Counted from the first letter of the stretch, positions 35,768-44,111 are shown. The stretch is DNA of 52,863 nt from Streptomyces mexicanus (GCF_902506575.1 NZ_LR732544.1:776332-829194); one strand, 5' to 3'. Program-made: numbers and translations. Notes: a model not told the origin generated them from the letters alone.

Positions 35768-37261
35768 ATGCACCGCCGCTATGCGGTCATCGGGCTCGGC
35801 CACCGCTCGCAGCTGTACGTGGACGCGCTGCTCGGTGACTGGAGCGACACCGGCCGGCTCGTCGCGTTCTGCGACACCAACCGCACGCGCATGGACCACT
35901 ACAACCGCCGTGTACGGGCCGCCGGACACCCGGCCGTGCCCTGCTACGGCCCCGAGGACCTGGACACGGTCCTCGCCTCGGCGGACACCGTCGTCGTCAC
36001 CACCCCCGACGCCACGCACGCCGCCTACGTGTGCGCGGCCCTGGACGCGGGTGTCGACGTGGTGGTGGAAAAACCCCTCACCGTGGACGAGGAGGGCTGC
36101 GCCCGCATCGCCGAGGCCGCCGAGCGCAGCGGCGCGCAGCTCGTCGTCACCTTCAACTACCGCTACTCGCCCCGCAACACGGCGGTCCGTGAGCTGCTGT
36201 CCGCGGGACGCATCGGCGAGGTGACCGCCGTCCACTTCGAATGGATGCTGGACACCGTCCACGGGGCCGACTACTTCCGGCGCTGGCACCGCCGGCGCGA
36301 GAACTCCGGCGGCCTGCTCGTGCACAAGTCCACGCACCACTTCGACCTCGTCAACTGGTGGCTGGGCAGCCACCCGGTGCAGGTCTTCGCCCAGACCGAC
36401 CGCCGCTTCTACGGGGACGGCGCCGCGGGAGCCGCCCGGTCCGCCGCACCCCGCCCGCCGCGCGCCCACGGAGCGCCCACGCTCGGCAGCGATCCCTTCC
36501 TGCTCGACCTGAGCGCCGACCCCCGCCTGAAGGCCCTGTACCTGGACGCCGAGCACGAGGACGGTTACCACCGCGACCTGGACCCGTTCACCGAGGGCGT
36601 CGACATCGACGACACCATGTCCGTGCTGGTCCGCTACGCCGACCGGTCCGTGCTGACGTACTCCCTGACCGCGTACGCCCCCCGCGAGGGCTACCGGGTG
36701 GCCATCACCGGCACCCGGGGCCGGCTGGAGCTGGAGGTCTGCGAACGGCTGTGGACGCCGCCCGGCACCGCGATCGATCCCACGGCCGCCGGCGACCAGG
36801 ACGACGGCGGCCACGAACGGCTCACCGTGCAGGAGCACTGGAAGCGGCCCGAGGAGATCACCGTCGTGCGCGGTGAGGGCGGACACGGCGGCGGCGACGC
36901 CCTCATGCTCGACGACGTCCTGCGCCGCACCGGGGCCGACCCGTCGGGGCGCCGGGCCGGCTACCGCGACGGGCTGCGCAGCGTCCTGACCGGCGTCGCC
37001 GCCGACCGCTCGGCCCGCACCGGCGCGCCGGTCGCCCTCACGGACGAGGGCACACGGCTGGCCCCCGTCCCGCCGGAGGCGGCGGCCCCCGCCGGCGCTC
37101 GCCGCATGTCTCACCCGGTGCGGATCCAGGTACCCGGCCACGGACAGGAACACGGGCCGGGGACGGGACCCGGCGCGCAGGCCCCAGGGGCGGGACCGGG
37201 CACGCGGACCCAGGGACGGAACCCGGCACGCGGCCCCCGGCCGAACGCAGAGCGGGAGTGA
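35768..37261 (+). CDS. Gfo/Idh/MocA-family oxidoreductase
   Basis: A 497-residue NAD(P)-dependent sugar or polyol dehydrogenase-type protein. The N-terminal Rossmann fold reads YAVIGLGHRSQLYVDALL, and the family's EKP motif is present (VVVEKPLTVDEEG). The substrate domain includes GGLLVHKSTHHFDLVNWWLG with the likely catalytic His pair. GGAGGA precedes the ATG. The last ~45 residues are a low-complexity Gly/Pro tail (HGPGTGPGAQAPGAGPGT) encoded by short GC repeats, an unusual extension. The stop overlaps an alternative GTG start of the following esterase, so the two form an operon. It is divergent from the beta-galactosidase; the substrate is unknown. Confidence 0.88.
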   Translation: MHRRYAVIGLGHRSQLYVDALLGDWSDTGRLVAFCDTNRTRMDHYNRRVRAAGHPAVPCYGPEDLDTVLASADTVVVTTPDATHAAYVCAALDAGVDVVVEKPLTVDEEGCARIAEAAERSGAQLVVTFNYRYSPRNTAVRELLSAGRIGEVTAVHFEWMLDTVHGADYFRRWHRRRENSGGLLVHKSTHHFDLVNWWLGSHPVQVFAQTDRRFYGDGAAGAARSAAPRPPRAHGAPTLGSDPFLLDLSADPRLKALYLDAEHEDGYHRDLDPFTEGVDIDDTMSVLVRYADRSVLTYSLTAYAPREGYRVAITGTRGRLELEVCERLWTPPGTAIDPTAAGDQDDGGHERLTVQEHWKRPEEITVVRGEGGHGGGDALMLDDVLRRTGADPSGRRAGYRDGLRSVLTGVAADRSARTGAPVALTDEGTRLAPVPPEAAAPAGARRMSHPVRIQVPGHGQEHGPGTGPGAQAPGAGPGTRTQGRNPARGPRPNAERE

Positions 37262-37266
37262 GAGCC

Positions 37267-38481
37267 ATGAGCAGCACCGAGGTCGTCCGAAGCGGTCCCC
37301 TCCGGTACGCCACCGCGGAGCGCTTCGCCCGCCCCCGGCCGGTGACCGCCGGGGACACCGGCCCCGTGAGCGGCCGGATCTGCCCGCAGCCGCCCTCCCG
37401 GCTCGAAGCGGTGATGGGTCCGCCGCACGACGAGGACCGGTGGCCGCAGGGCGAGGACTGCCTCCATCTCTCCGTCACCGCCCCCGCGGGCGGCGGCGGG
37501 CCACGGCCGGTCATGGTCTGGTTCCACGGCGGCGGCTTCAGCAGCGGCGCCGGGCTGCTCGACTGGTACGACGGCGGTGCGCTCGCCGCCGAGGGCGAGG
37601 TGGTGGTGGTCTGCGTGAACTACCGGCTCGGCGCCCTCGGCTACCTCGTCCTCGACGGCGTCAGCGAGGGCAACCTCGGCCTGTTCGACCAGATGGAGGC
37701 GTTGCGCTGGGTCCGGGACCACATCGCCGAGTACGGCGGGGACCCCGAGAACGTCACCGTGTTCGGCCAGTCGGCGGGCGCCTTGTCGATCCGGGTGCTG
37801 CTGGAGGTCCCCGAGGCGCGCGGGCTGTTCCACCGCGCCGTCCTGCAGAGCGCGCCGCTGGACTTCGCCTGCCGCCCCGCCGCCGAGGCGCGCGAGACCG
37901 GCCGGCTCTTCGCCGGCCACCTGGGCGCCGACCCGCTCACGACGCCCGCCGAGGCCGTCGTCACGGCGCAACGGCGCACCGCGGCCGCCCACTCCGCGCA
38001 CACCGGAAGCGGGCTGGCGCCGGCGTTCACCCCCGTGTCCGGGGCGGACCCGCTGCGGGAACCGGGCGCCTGCTTCGACGCCGGCGCGCGCGGCCTGGAC
38101 GTGCTGTACGGGTGGAACCGTGACGAGATGTCGGCGTTCCCGCCGGACGCGGGCGACGACGGCGACGTGGCCGACCGGACGCGGCGCGCCTTCGAGGTGC
38201 CGTACGCCGATCTGCGGGCGCGGCTGCGCCGGGCCGGTGCGCGGGTCCACGGGTACCGGCTCGACTGGCGTCCCCACGGCTCCCGGCTCGGCGCCACGCA
38301 CTGCGTCGAGCTGCCGCTGCTGCTGGGGTCCGAGGACGCCTGGAAGGGAGCGCCGATGCTCGGTGACGCCGACTGGGCGGAGGTCGACGCGCTCGGCCGA
38401 GCCGTGCGCGCGGTGTGGGCCTCCTTCGCCCGGACCGGCGATCCCGGCCCCCTGCCCGCGCCGCTGGTGCCGGTTCCGTAG
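37267..38481 (+). CDS. Carboxylesterase, type B (alpha/beta hydrolase)
   Basis: A 404-residue serine esterase. The oxyanion-hole motif is VMVWFHGGGFSSGAG, the nucleophile elbow is VTVFGQSAGALS, and the histidine end is ATHCVELPLLLG. It lacks a signal peptide. It is about 100 residues shorter than typical type B esterases, missing much of the cap between the nucleophile and acid regions, but the frame is intact. The ATG at 37267 is chosen with GGAG 9 bases upstream; a GTG at 37258 overlapping the previous stop (GTGA) is an alternative. It is co-transcribed with the Gfo/Idh gene, perhaps acting on acylated or esterified sugars (inference). Confidence 0.87.
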   Translation: MSSTEVVRSGPLRYATAERFARPRPVTAGDTGPVSGRICPQPPSRLEAVMGPPHDEDRWPQGEDCLHLSVTAPAGGGGPRPVMVWFHGGGFSSGAGLLDWYDGGALAAEGEVVVVCVNYRLGALGYLVLDGVSEGNLGLFDQMEALRWVRDHIAEYGGDPENVTVFGQSAGALSIRVLLEVPEARGLFHRAVLQSAPLDFACRPAAEARETGRLFAGHLGADPLTTPAEAVVTAQRRTAAAHSAHTGSGLAPAFTPVSGADPLREPGACFDAGARGLDVLYGWNRDEMSAFPPDAGDDGDVADRTRRAFEVPYADLRARLRRAGARVHGYRLDWRPHGSRLGATHCVELPLLLGSEDAWKGAPMLGDADWAEVDALGRAVRAVWASFARTGDPGPLPAPLVPVP

Positions 38482-38555
38482 TGCGGGAGCCTCCCGCACC
38501 ACGGGAGCACCCGGGCCGCCCTCCCGCGGCCGGGCGCCGGGCCGCGGGAGGGCGG
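38481..38555. terminator. Double hairpin, bidirectional terminator
   Basis: GTGCGGGAG-C-CTCCCGCAC (38481-38499) directly overlaps the esterase stop. A perfect 16-bp stem follows, CCGCCCTCCCGCGGCC (38516-38531) with GGCCGCGGGAGGGCGG (38540-38555) and an 8-base loop. It separates two convergent genes. Confidence 0.8.
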
Positions 38556-38573
38556 TCGCCCGGCGGGGGGGGG

Positions 38574-38611
38574 CAGTCAGGCAGGTTGGCGGGGATCAGT
38601 CAGGCAGGTTG
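38574..38611. repeat. 15-base direct duplication at a gene end
   Basis: CAGTCAGGCAGGTTG occurs at 38574-38588 and again at 38597-38611, a 23-base period. The second copy encodes the C-terminus and stop of the winged-helix regulator, so the first is a spare copy of that gene's tail. Confidence 0.75.
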
Positions 38612-39063
38612 CCGTCGCCCCCGAGGTTCGCCACCATGCGGCGCAGCACATTGATCGTGGTCACGAAGTCGGCCGTGTCCACGCCCTCGTGCGTCTGCTC
38701 GTGGACCCGCAGATTGCGCTCCCGGGCCCGCAGGCGCCCCGCCTGACCCGCCTCGGTCAGCGTCATGCCGCCTCCCTCGCCCTCCGTCAGCCACCCGCGG
38801 GCCACCAGGTCGTCGAAGACGCCGTCGAAGTCGATGCCCTGGTCGTCGTACGGGGTCAGCCGCTCGGTCAACGCCGCCCGCGTCCATCTGCCCGGCTCCC
38901 CGGCGACGTGGTTGAGCGTCCACCAGTGCGGCTGGGTGAGGTCCTCCACCGCCAACTGTGCCCGAAGCGCCCCCACCACGCGGCGGTACACCTCACCGCT
39001 CCACGCGCCGATGGGCTGAGCGGCCAGCTCGTCCGTCGGGTATTCCTTGATCTCCACGCTCAC
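38596..39063 (-). CDS. MarR-like winged-helix regulator
   Basis: A 155-residue protein with a winged-helix core: HWWTLNHVAGEPGRWTRAALTERL ... GVFDDLVARGWLTEGEGGGMTLTEAGQ. It resembles MarR-type regulators of Streptomyces whose recognition helix is divergent. The GTG start at 39063 has GGAGGGG just upstream. A perfect dyad in its promoter (39113-39134) suggests autorepression. It lies directly after the pqq operon on the same strand, with a 114-base gap; a role in controlling pqq expression is possible but not shown. A 15-base duplication marks its 3' end. Confidence 0.82.
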   Translation of the reverse strand: MSVEIKEYPTDELAAQPIGAWSGEVYRRVVGALRAQLAVEDLTQPHWWTLNHVAGEPGRWTRAALTERLTPYDDQGIDFDGVFDDLVARGWLTEGEGGGMTLTEAGQAGRLRARERNLRVHEQTHEGVDTADFVTTINVLRRMVANLGGDGNLPD

Positions 39064-39112
39064 ACGTCCCCTCCGCATTCCCTCGGTGGTGATCGGAACG
39101 CGACGACCGTAG

Positions 39113-39134
39113 GACCTCACGTTTGCTTGAGGTC
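39113..39134 (-). promoter_or_regulatory. Operator-like dyad in the regulator's promoter
   Basis: GACCTCA (39113-39119) and TGAGGTC (39128-39134) form a perfect 7-bp inverted repeat with an 8-base gap. On the minus strand it sits between TTGACC (-35) and CTACGG (-10), spaced by 18 bases, where a bound protein would block transcription. Confidence 0.65.
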
Positions 39135-39177
39135 AAGGCGTAGGGCAGCGGGGACGCGATGCCACGCGGGTCCCGCC

Positions 39178-40347
39178 TCAGCCCTCCGCCGCGACGGCGG
39201 TGGGGACCGGTGGCGAGGGCGGTGCCGGTGCCGGTACCGCCCCGGGGCGGCGGTAGACGTACGGCGGCGGCTCGGACCGGCCCGCGTCGGCCGGCTCGCG
39301 GACGAGGTGGTGGTCCGGGGAGAGCGCGCACGCCGGGTCGGTGCGGGCGGCGTCGCCGGTGAGCGCGAACGCCTGGCAGCGGCAGCCGCCGAAGTCCTCC
39401 TCCCGGCGGGCACAGCTCCGGCACGGACCCGTCATCCACTCGGTGCCGCGGAAGCGGTTGAAGGCCGCGGAGTGCTCCCAGATCCAGGCGAGCGGGTGGT
39501 CGCGGACGGTGGGCGGGTCCAGGTCCGGCAGGGAGGCCGCCGCCGGGCACGGAAGGACCGTCCCGTCCGGTGTGACGGTGAGGGAGACCGCTCCCCAGCC
39601 GCCCATGCAGGGCTTGGCGACGCCGTCGAAGTAGTCGGGGACGACCCACACCAGGTCGATCCGGCCGGCGAGTTGCTCACGCCTGCGCTCCACGGTCTCC
39701 CGGGCGCGGGCCAGCTGGTCGCGGGTGGGCAGCAGCGCGGCCCGGTTGAGCAGGCCCCAGCCGTAGAACTGCGTGTTGGCCAGCTCGATGCGGTCCGCGC
39801 CCCAGGCCACACCCAGCTCGATGAGGGCGTCCACGGCGTCCAGATTGTCGCGGTGCAGCACGACGTTCAGGCCGAGCGGAAGTCCGGCCCGGCGCACGAG
39901 CGCCGCGGCCCGCTCCTTCGCGGCGAAGGAAGCCGGGCGTCCGGCGATGCGGTCGGCGGCCCGCGGATCGGCGTGCTGGACGGACAGCTGGACGCTGCGC
40001 AGCCCCGCCGCGGTGAGCGCGGCCAGCCGGGCCTCGTCCAGCCCGGTGCCGCTCGTGACCAGCTGGGTGTAGATCCCGGCGCCCTCGGCGGCGGCGACGA
40101 TCCGCTCCAGGTCGGGGCGCAGCAGCGGCTCGCCGCCGGAGAGGGGGGTGTGCACGACGCCCATCTCACCGGCCTGCCGCAGGACGTCCGTCCACTCGTC
40201 GGTGCTCAACTCGGTGGAACGGCGGGCCAGTTCCAAGGGATTGGAGCAGTACGGGCAGTGCAGCGGGCAGGCGTGGGTGAGTTCGGCGAGCAGCGCCCCC
40301 GGGGGCGCGGGCTCCCGGCCGGATCCGGGGTTCACGGAGGTGGTCAC
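39178..40347 (-). CDS. pqqE: PQQ biosynthesis radical SAM enzyme PqqE
   Basis: A 389-residue radical SAM/SPASM protein that forms the Glu-Tyr carbon-carbon bond in PqqA, the first committed step to pyrroloquinoline quinone. The 4Fe-4S loop CPLHCPYC lies near residue 29, SGGEPLLRPD follows, and the C-terminal auxiliary-cluster cysteines are present (CMGGWG, CPAA, CRSC, GGCRCQAF, DPAC). A proline-rich tail of about 30 residues ends the protein. The GTG start overlaps the pqqD stop (GTGA). Last gene of the pqq operon. Confidence 0.94.
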   Translation of the reverse strand: MTTSVNPGSGREPAPPGALLAELTHACPLHCPYCSNPLELARRSTELSTDEWTDVLRQAGEMGVVHTPLSGGEPLLRPDLERIVAAAEGAGIYTQLVTSGTGLDEARLAALTAAGLRSVQLSVQHADPRAADRIAGRPASFAAKERAAALVRRAGLPLGLNVVLHRDNLDAVDALIELGVAWGADRIELANTQFYGWGLLNRAALLPTRDQLARARETVERRREQLAGRIDLVWVVPDYFDGVAKPCMGGWGAVSLTVTPDGTVLPCPAAASLPDLDPPTVRDHPLAWIWEHSAAFNRFRGTEWMTGPCRSCARREEDFGGCRCQAFALTGDAARTDPACALSPDHHLVREPADAGRSEPPPYVYRRPGAVPAPAPPSPPVPTAVAAEG

Positions 40348-40613
40348 GTCAGCCAGCCCTCCTGCCGCAGGCTGTCGAGAAAGGCAGGGACGGTGTCGGC
40401 CACCGGCGCACCCGGGAACCGGTCGGCCAGCTCGCCGACGATGCCCTCCACGGTGCGGGTGCCGTCGCACAGGCCGACGACCGTGCCGCCGTGCCCTTCG
40501 AGGACGACCACGCGTTCCGGCAGGACCAGCAGGTCCCTGCCGCGCACGGCATCGTGCCGCAGCATCAGCGCGGGGGCGAGCGCCGGACGCCACGGGGCGA
40601 CGGTTCGCGGCAT
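40344..40613 (-). CDS. pqqD: PqqD, PqqA-binding chaperone
   Basis: An 89-residue peptide chaperone with the RiPP recognition element fold: PALAPALMLRHDAV, LLVLPERVVVLEG, ALCDGT-like GLCDGTRTVEGIVGELADRF. It presents the PqqA precursor to PqqE. The ATG overlaps the pqqC stop by one base and its end overlaps pqqE, so expression is coupled. It is separate from PqqC here, whereas some organisms carry a PqqCD fusion. Confidence 0.93.
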   Translation of the reverse strand: MPRTVAPWRPALAPALMLRHDAVRGRDLLVLPERVVVLEGHGGTVVGLCDGTRTVEGIVGELADRFPGAPVADTVPAFLDSLRQEGWLT

Positions 40614-41401
40614 CACACCCGCTCCCGAGGGCCGCTCTGCCCGGCGATCGCGTCCGGCCCGGCGGACGCCTCCGTCCCGGCGAACTCCACCTGGCGGGTG
40701 TGCTCCTGTACGGCGTCGAGCAGGGTCCACAGCACATCGCACTTGAAGCGGAGCGCGGCCACGGCCTTCTCCTGCTCCTCGCGGGTGCGGGCCCACTCCA
40801 GCACCAGGTCCAGCGCCTCGGCGCTGTCGCGCCGGCCCTGGTCGACGCGGGCGCGGAAGTAGGCGAGCCCGTCCGGCGCGATCCAGCGGTAATGACGCTC
40901 GAACGCCTCGATGCGCAGCCGCATCAGATCGGGAGCGGTCAGCTCGGTCAGCGAGGCGGCGACGGCCTCCAAGGTCGAGCGCAGGCGGCAGAAGTTGACG
41001 TACCCTTCCACGGCCAGCCGGACGCCCGGCAGCACGCTCTGCCCCGAGAGCAGGATCTCGCGGTCGACCCCGGCCGCCTCGCCGAGCCGCAGCCAGCGCT
41101 CGATGCCGCCCTCGCCCTCGCTGCGCCCGTCATGGTCCTCGATCCGCCGCAGCCACATGCGCCGCAGCCGCGAGGAGTCCAGCTTCGCGATGATCAGCGC
41201 GTCCTTGACGGGGATGTGGCGCTGGTAGTGGAAGCGGTTCGTGATCCAGCAGCGCACCTCCTCGGGTGTGAGGTCGCCCTCGTGCATGCGCAGGTTGAAG
41301 GGGTGACGGTCGTGGTACCTGTCCTGGCCCACCGCGCGCAGGCGGTCCTCGAACTCGGCGCGGCTCCAGGGCTTCAGCGGCGGGGCGAGGGGCGTGGTCA
41401 C
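40613..41401 (-). CDS. pqqC: Pyrroloquinoline-quinone synthase PqqC
   Basis: A 262-residue, all-helical, cofactor-free oxidase that performs the final ring closure and eight-electron oxidation yielding PQQ. Conserved blocks are YHDRHPFNLRMHEGDL, ITNRFHYQRHIPVKDALII and FERHYRWI. The last ~20 residues (after RQVEFAG) are a non-conserved extension. The GTG start at 41401 overlaps the pqqB stop (GTGA). Confidence 0.94.
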   Translation of the reverse strand: MTTPLAPPLKPWSRAEFEDRLRAVGQDRYHDRHPFNLRMHEGDLTPEEVRCWITNRFHYQRHIPVKDALIIAKLDSSRLRRMWLRRIEDHDGRSEGEGGIERWLRLGEAAGVDREILLSGQSVLPGVRLAVEGYVNFCRLRSTLEAVAASLTELTAPDLMRLRIEAFERHYRWIAPDGLAYFRARVDQGRRDSAEALDLVLEWARTREEQEKAVAALRFKCDVLWTLLDAVQEHTRQVEFAGTEASAGPDAIAGQSGPRERV

Positions 41402-42312
41402 AGCTCGATCACCATTCCGTCGTCGGCCACCGCGAGGCCCAGCCGGGCGAGCCGCTTGTGCTCCGGCGCGGCGGGGTCGAGGAGGGGGTTCGTGTTGTTG
41501 AGGTGCGTGTACAGGCAGCGGCCGGGCAGCGTGGCGAGGATGCCGGCGGTGCCGTTCGGTCCGTCGATGGGCAGGTGGCCCATGCCCGTGGCGGTGCGGG
41601 AGGAGATGCCGGTGCGGCGGGGCTCCTCCTCGTCCCAGAAGGTGCCGTCGACGATGACGCAGTCGGCCTCGGCGGCGGCTTGATGCAGCGTGTCCGACCA
41701 GGTCGCGACGGCCGGGGCGTACAGGGCGCTCCGGCCGGTGGCCGGGTCGTACAGGCGCAGCGCGACGACCCAGGTGTCGTCCTCGGGTGCGTCGGCGGCG
41801 TAGCGGGGGCGTTTGCCGGAGACGGGCACGGCGCTGATCCGCAGGCCGGATCCGGCCGGTCCGCTCGCCCTGGGGCCGAGCGGCTGTGTCCCCCGGCCGT
41901 GCAGCTCCCGCCAGGTCAGGGTGGTGTACGGGGTGAGGACCGGGCCGAGGCGCAGGCGGCCGTCGACCGCCTCGCGGACCGGGGCGGTGGCGAGGATCTC
42001 CAGGCCGTCCGCTTCACGCAGCCGCCAGATCCCCAGCGTGTGGTCGAGTTCGGCGTCGGTGAGGACGACTCCGGCGATCGGCGTCTGCCGGGCTCCGGGC
42101 CCCGGATGAAGGGCCGGGTGCGCCTCGATCTGGTCGCCGATGTCGGGGGTGGCGTTCACGAGGTACCAGCGGCCCTCGTCGGCACGGACGGCCAACGAGG
42201 CGTGTCGGCGGCGTCGCCCGGGGTGGGCGCGTGCCCCGGAGCACCCGGGGCACGCGCAGTTCCACTGGGGGATGCCGCCGCCGGCCGCGGTACCGAGCAC
42301 CTGCAGCAGCAT
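41398..42312 (-). CDS. pqqB: PqqB, metallo-beta-lactamase-fold hydroxylase
   Basis: A 304-residue metallo-beta-lactamase-fold protein that hydroxylates the tyrosine moiety during PQQ synthesis. It begins MLLQVLGTAAGGGIPQWNCA with the family's Cys-rich CACPGC zinc site, then VVLTDAELDHTLGIW and the C-terminal TGMGHLPIDGP. It follows pqqA by 9 bases and overlaps pqqC. Confidence 0.94.
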   Translation of the reverse strand: MLLQVLGTAAGGGIPQWNCACPGCSGARAHPGRRRRHASLAVRADEGRWYLVNATPDIGDQIEAHPALHPGPGARQTPIAGVVLTDAELDHTLGIWRLREADGLEILATAPVREAVDGRLRLGPVLTPYTTLTWRELHGRGTQPLGPRASGPAGSGLRISAVPVSGKRPRYAADAPEDDTWVVALRLYDPATGRSALYAPAVATWSDTLHQAAAEADCVIVDGTFWDEEEPRRTGISSRTATGMGHLPIDGPNGTAGILATLPGRCLYTHLNNTNPLLDPAAPEHKRLARLGLAVADDGMVIEL

Positions 42313-42321
42313 GACGGGGGG

Positions 42322-42462
42322 CTAGCGGACGCTGAGGGAGTAGGCGGTGACCTCCAGCGCGGTGTCGACGACCGCGTACCCCGGCGTCTGCCAGGCGGTC
42401 GAGGCGCTCTCCTCGGTGGTGGTCCGGGTGGGCTGCTCGACCTGCTCGACGGCTTCGGTCAT
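42322..42462 (-). CDS. pqqA: PqqA, PQQ precursor peptide
   Basis: A 46-residue precursor whose C-terminal core reads VVDTALEVTAYSLSVR. Glu37 and Tyr41, in the required E-x3-Y spacing, become the PQQ skeleton. The N-terminal ~30 residues are an acidic, Thr-rich leader, longer than the ~23-residue PqqA of many Gram-negatives. AAAGGAAGG lies 8 bases before the ATG. No dedicated protease gene (pqqF/G) is present in the window, so the peptide must be cut by a protease encoded elsewhere. Confidence 0.93.
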   Translation of the reverse strand: MTEAVEQVEQPTRTTTEESASTAWQTPGYAVVDTALEVTAYSLSVR

Positions 42463-42496
42463 GGTGCGTACCTTCCTTTCTGCGAGGGGGTGTTGA

Positions 42497-42513
42497 CCTC
42501 CCGGTGCGGGAGG
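42497..42513 (-). promoter_or_regulatory. Hairpin between the dehydrogenase and pqqA
   Basis: CCTCCCG-GTG-CGGGAGG, a perfect 7-bp stem in the 71-base gap. It could be a partial terminator or processing/stabilising structure setting different mRNA levels for the dehydrogenase and pqqA. Function inferred. Confidence 0.5.
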
Positions 42514-42533
42514 GGTCCTTGGGGAGGCGGCCG

Positions 42534-43655
42534 TTACTTGATGGTCACCTTCAGCAGGAGGTCCTTCTTGGTGCCGCGGTCGCTGGTGCCCATCCAGGGC
42601 TGGTCGGCGCCGGGGCCCTGGGCCAGCGCCGGCGGCCGGCCGTGGGTGCGGTTGTAGTAGGCCGTCGCGTGTCCGACGTCCTCGCCGGTGGCGTCGATCG
42701 GCAGCCGCCACAGCCGGTGGCCGCTCAGCGTGGTGACGTACAGGACGTTGTCGACGACCGCGATCTGCGCGGGCACACCGCCCTCGTCCGGCCTCCAGAC
42801 CATCTTCGGGTTCGTCATGCCGGCGCGTGCGCAGGAGCCCTCGCAGGTCGGCCAACCGTAGTTCTTCCCCGGCTTGATGAGGTTGAGTTCGTCCCAGGTG
42901 TCCTCCCCGACCTCCGTCGACCACAACCGACCGGCACGGTCCCAGGCCAGTCCTTGGGGATTGCGGTGGCCATAGCTGTAGACGCGTGTCCCGAACGGGT
43001 TTCCGGGGGCCGCCGCACCGGTCTTGGTGATCCGCAGGATCTTTCCGTTGAGCGACTTCTTGTCCTGTGCGAGATTGCGCTTCCGGGCGTCGCCGGTGGC
43101 GACGTACAGATAGCCGTCGGGCCCGAAGGCGATCTTTCCGCCGTTGAGCTGGGTGTCCCTGACGATGCCGGTCAGGATGGGGGTGTAGCCGCTCAGCCGG
43201 GTGCCGTCGAAGCGCATCTTGACCACGCGGTTGTCGCTGACCGTGGTCTCCATGAAGAAGACGTCCTGGTCGCTCGTCCCGTTCCAGGTCGGTGACACGG
43301 CGACCCCGAGCAGGCCGCCCTTGTCCTGGGTTTCCTGCTCCCACACCGAGTTCGGTACGGTGCCGACCTTCTTCTCGGCGCCGTCGGAGGCGACCTTCCA
43401 GACCACGCCGGTGTTGCGTTCCGTCACCAGGGCCGCGTTGCGACCCGGGAGGAACGAAATCCCCCAGGGGGTCGTCAAGTCGTCCGCGAGCTTGCTGATC
43501 CCCGACGGTTTGCCGCTCGCACGGGGACCGGCGTGCGGCTGGCCGGCCGTCGCGGACGGCCCGGACACGCCGACAGCCGTGACGGCGGCGACAGCGGTGA
43601 GCGCGGCCGTGTACGGGCGGACCCGATGCACCGCCGAATGCGCCAAGCGTGACAT
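42534..43655 (-). CDS. Secreted PQQ-type sugar dehydrogenase (GSDH family)
   Basis: A 373-residue exported beta-propeller of the soluble aldose/glucose dehydrogenase family, expected to oxidise sugars outside the cell with PQQ. The signal peptide covers about 1-38 (ALTAVAAVTAVGVSGPSATA). Propeller motifs: LVTERNTG, GGLLGVAVSP, FGPDGYLYVATGD, SLNGKILRI, YSYGHRNPQGLAWD, STEVGEDTWDELNLI. The usual catalytic His-Asn-Gly-Gly reads Leu170-Asn-Gly-Gly (QLNGGKIAFGPDG), so the general base appears to be missing. AGGAAAGG precedes the ATG. It stands directly ahead of pqqA on the same strand, so cofactor and apoenzyme are probably made together. Confidence 0.87.
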   Translation of the reverse strand: MSRLAHSAVHRVRPYTAALTAVAAVTAVGVSGPSATAGQPHAGPRASGKPSGISKLADDLTTPWGISFLPGRNAALVTERNTGVVWKVASDGAEKKVGTVPNSVWEQETQDKGGLLGVAVSPTWNGTSDQDVFFMETTVSDNRVVKMRFDGTRLSGYTPILTGIVRDTQLNGGKIAFGPDGYLYVATGDARKRNLAQDKKSLNGKILRITKTGAAAPGNPFGTRVYSYGHRNPQGLAWDRAGRLWSTEVGEDTWDELNLIKPGKNYGWPTCEGSCARAGMTNPKMVWRPDEGGVPAQIAVVDNVLYVTTLSGHRLWRLPIDATGEDVGHATAYYNRTHGRPPALAQGPGADQPWMGTSDRGTKKDLLLKVTIK

Positions 43656-44111
43656 CCTGATGCCTTTCCTGTCGTGGCGCGGCCGCGTGGTCCCCGCCGG
43701 GGACGACCCGGCCGCGTGCGATACGAGGGGGTTGCTCAGTGCCGCGCCGCAGCGCGGTCGGCCCGAGGGAAAAGGGGCGGGCCGAGCGGCGCGACGGCTC
43801 CTTTCCGGAGTGTTCGGGCGCCCCCTGAAGCAGTGGCCGCCGGAATCGCCCCTTCTGGCGAGGGGCCGTTTCCCGGCGCCGGGACTGCGGACAGCAGGAA
43901 GCTTGCGGGCCGGTCCGTCCGCCGCCGGTCCACCGGCGCCGAGGTGTCCCTCCCACGAGTGACCCGCCGCCGTACGGAAGGGCCGGACGGAGTACGCCGG
44001 GTCAGCGCGGCCTGTCCTGCGGCGGGGCGCAGCCGGCCGGAGCGGCGCCGCGCGGCGCCGCTGTTTCCGTGACCCCGGGTACCGTGGCGGGGCCGGCCCC
44101 GGGGGCCCGTC
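43656..44111. other. About 450-base region upstream of the dehydrogenase
   Basis: No intact gene. It must contain the promoter of the minus-strand dehydrogenase-pqq operon and the lost 5' part of the plus-strand epimerase fragment. I could not pick out a reliable promoter by eye. Confidence 0.4.
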
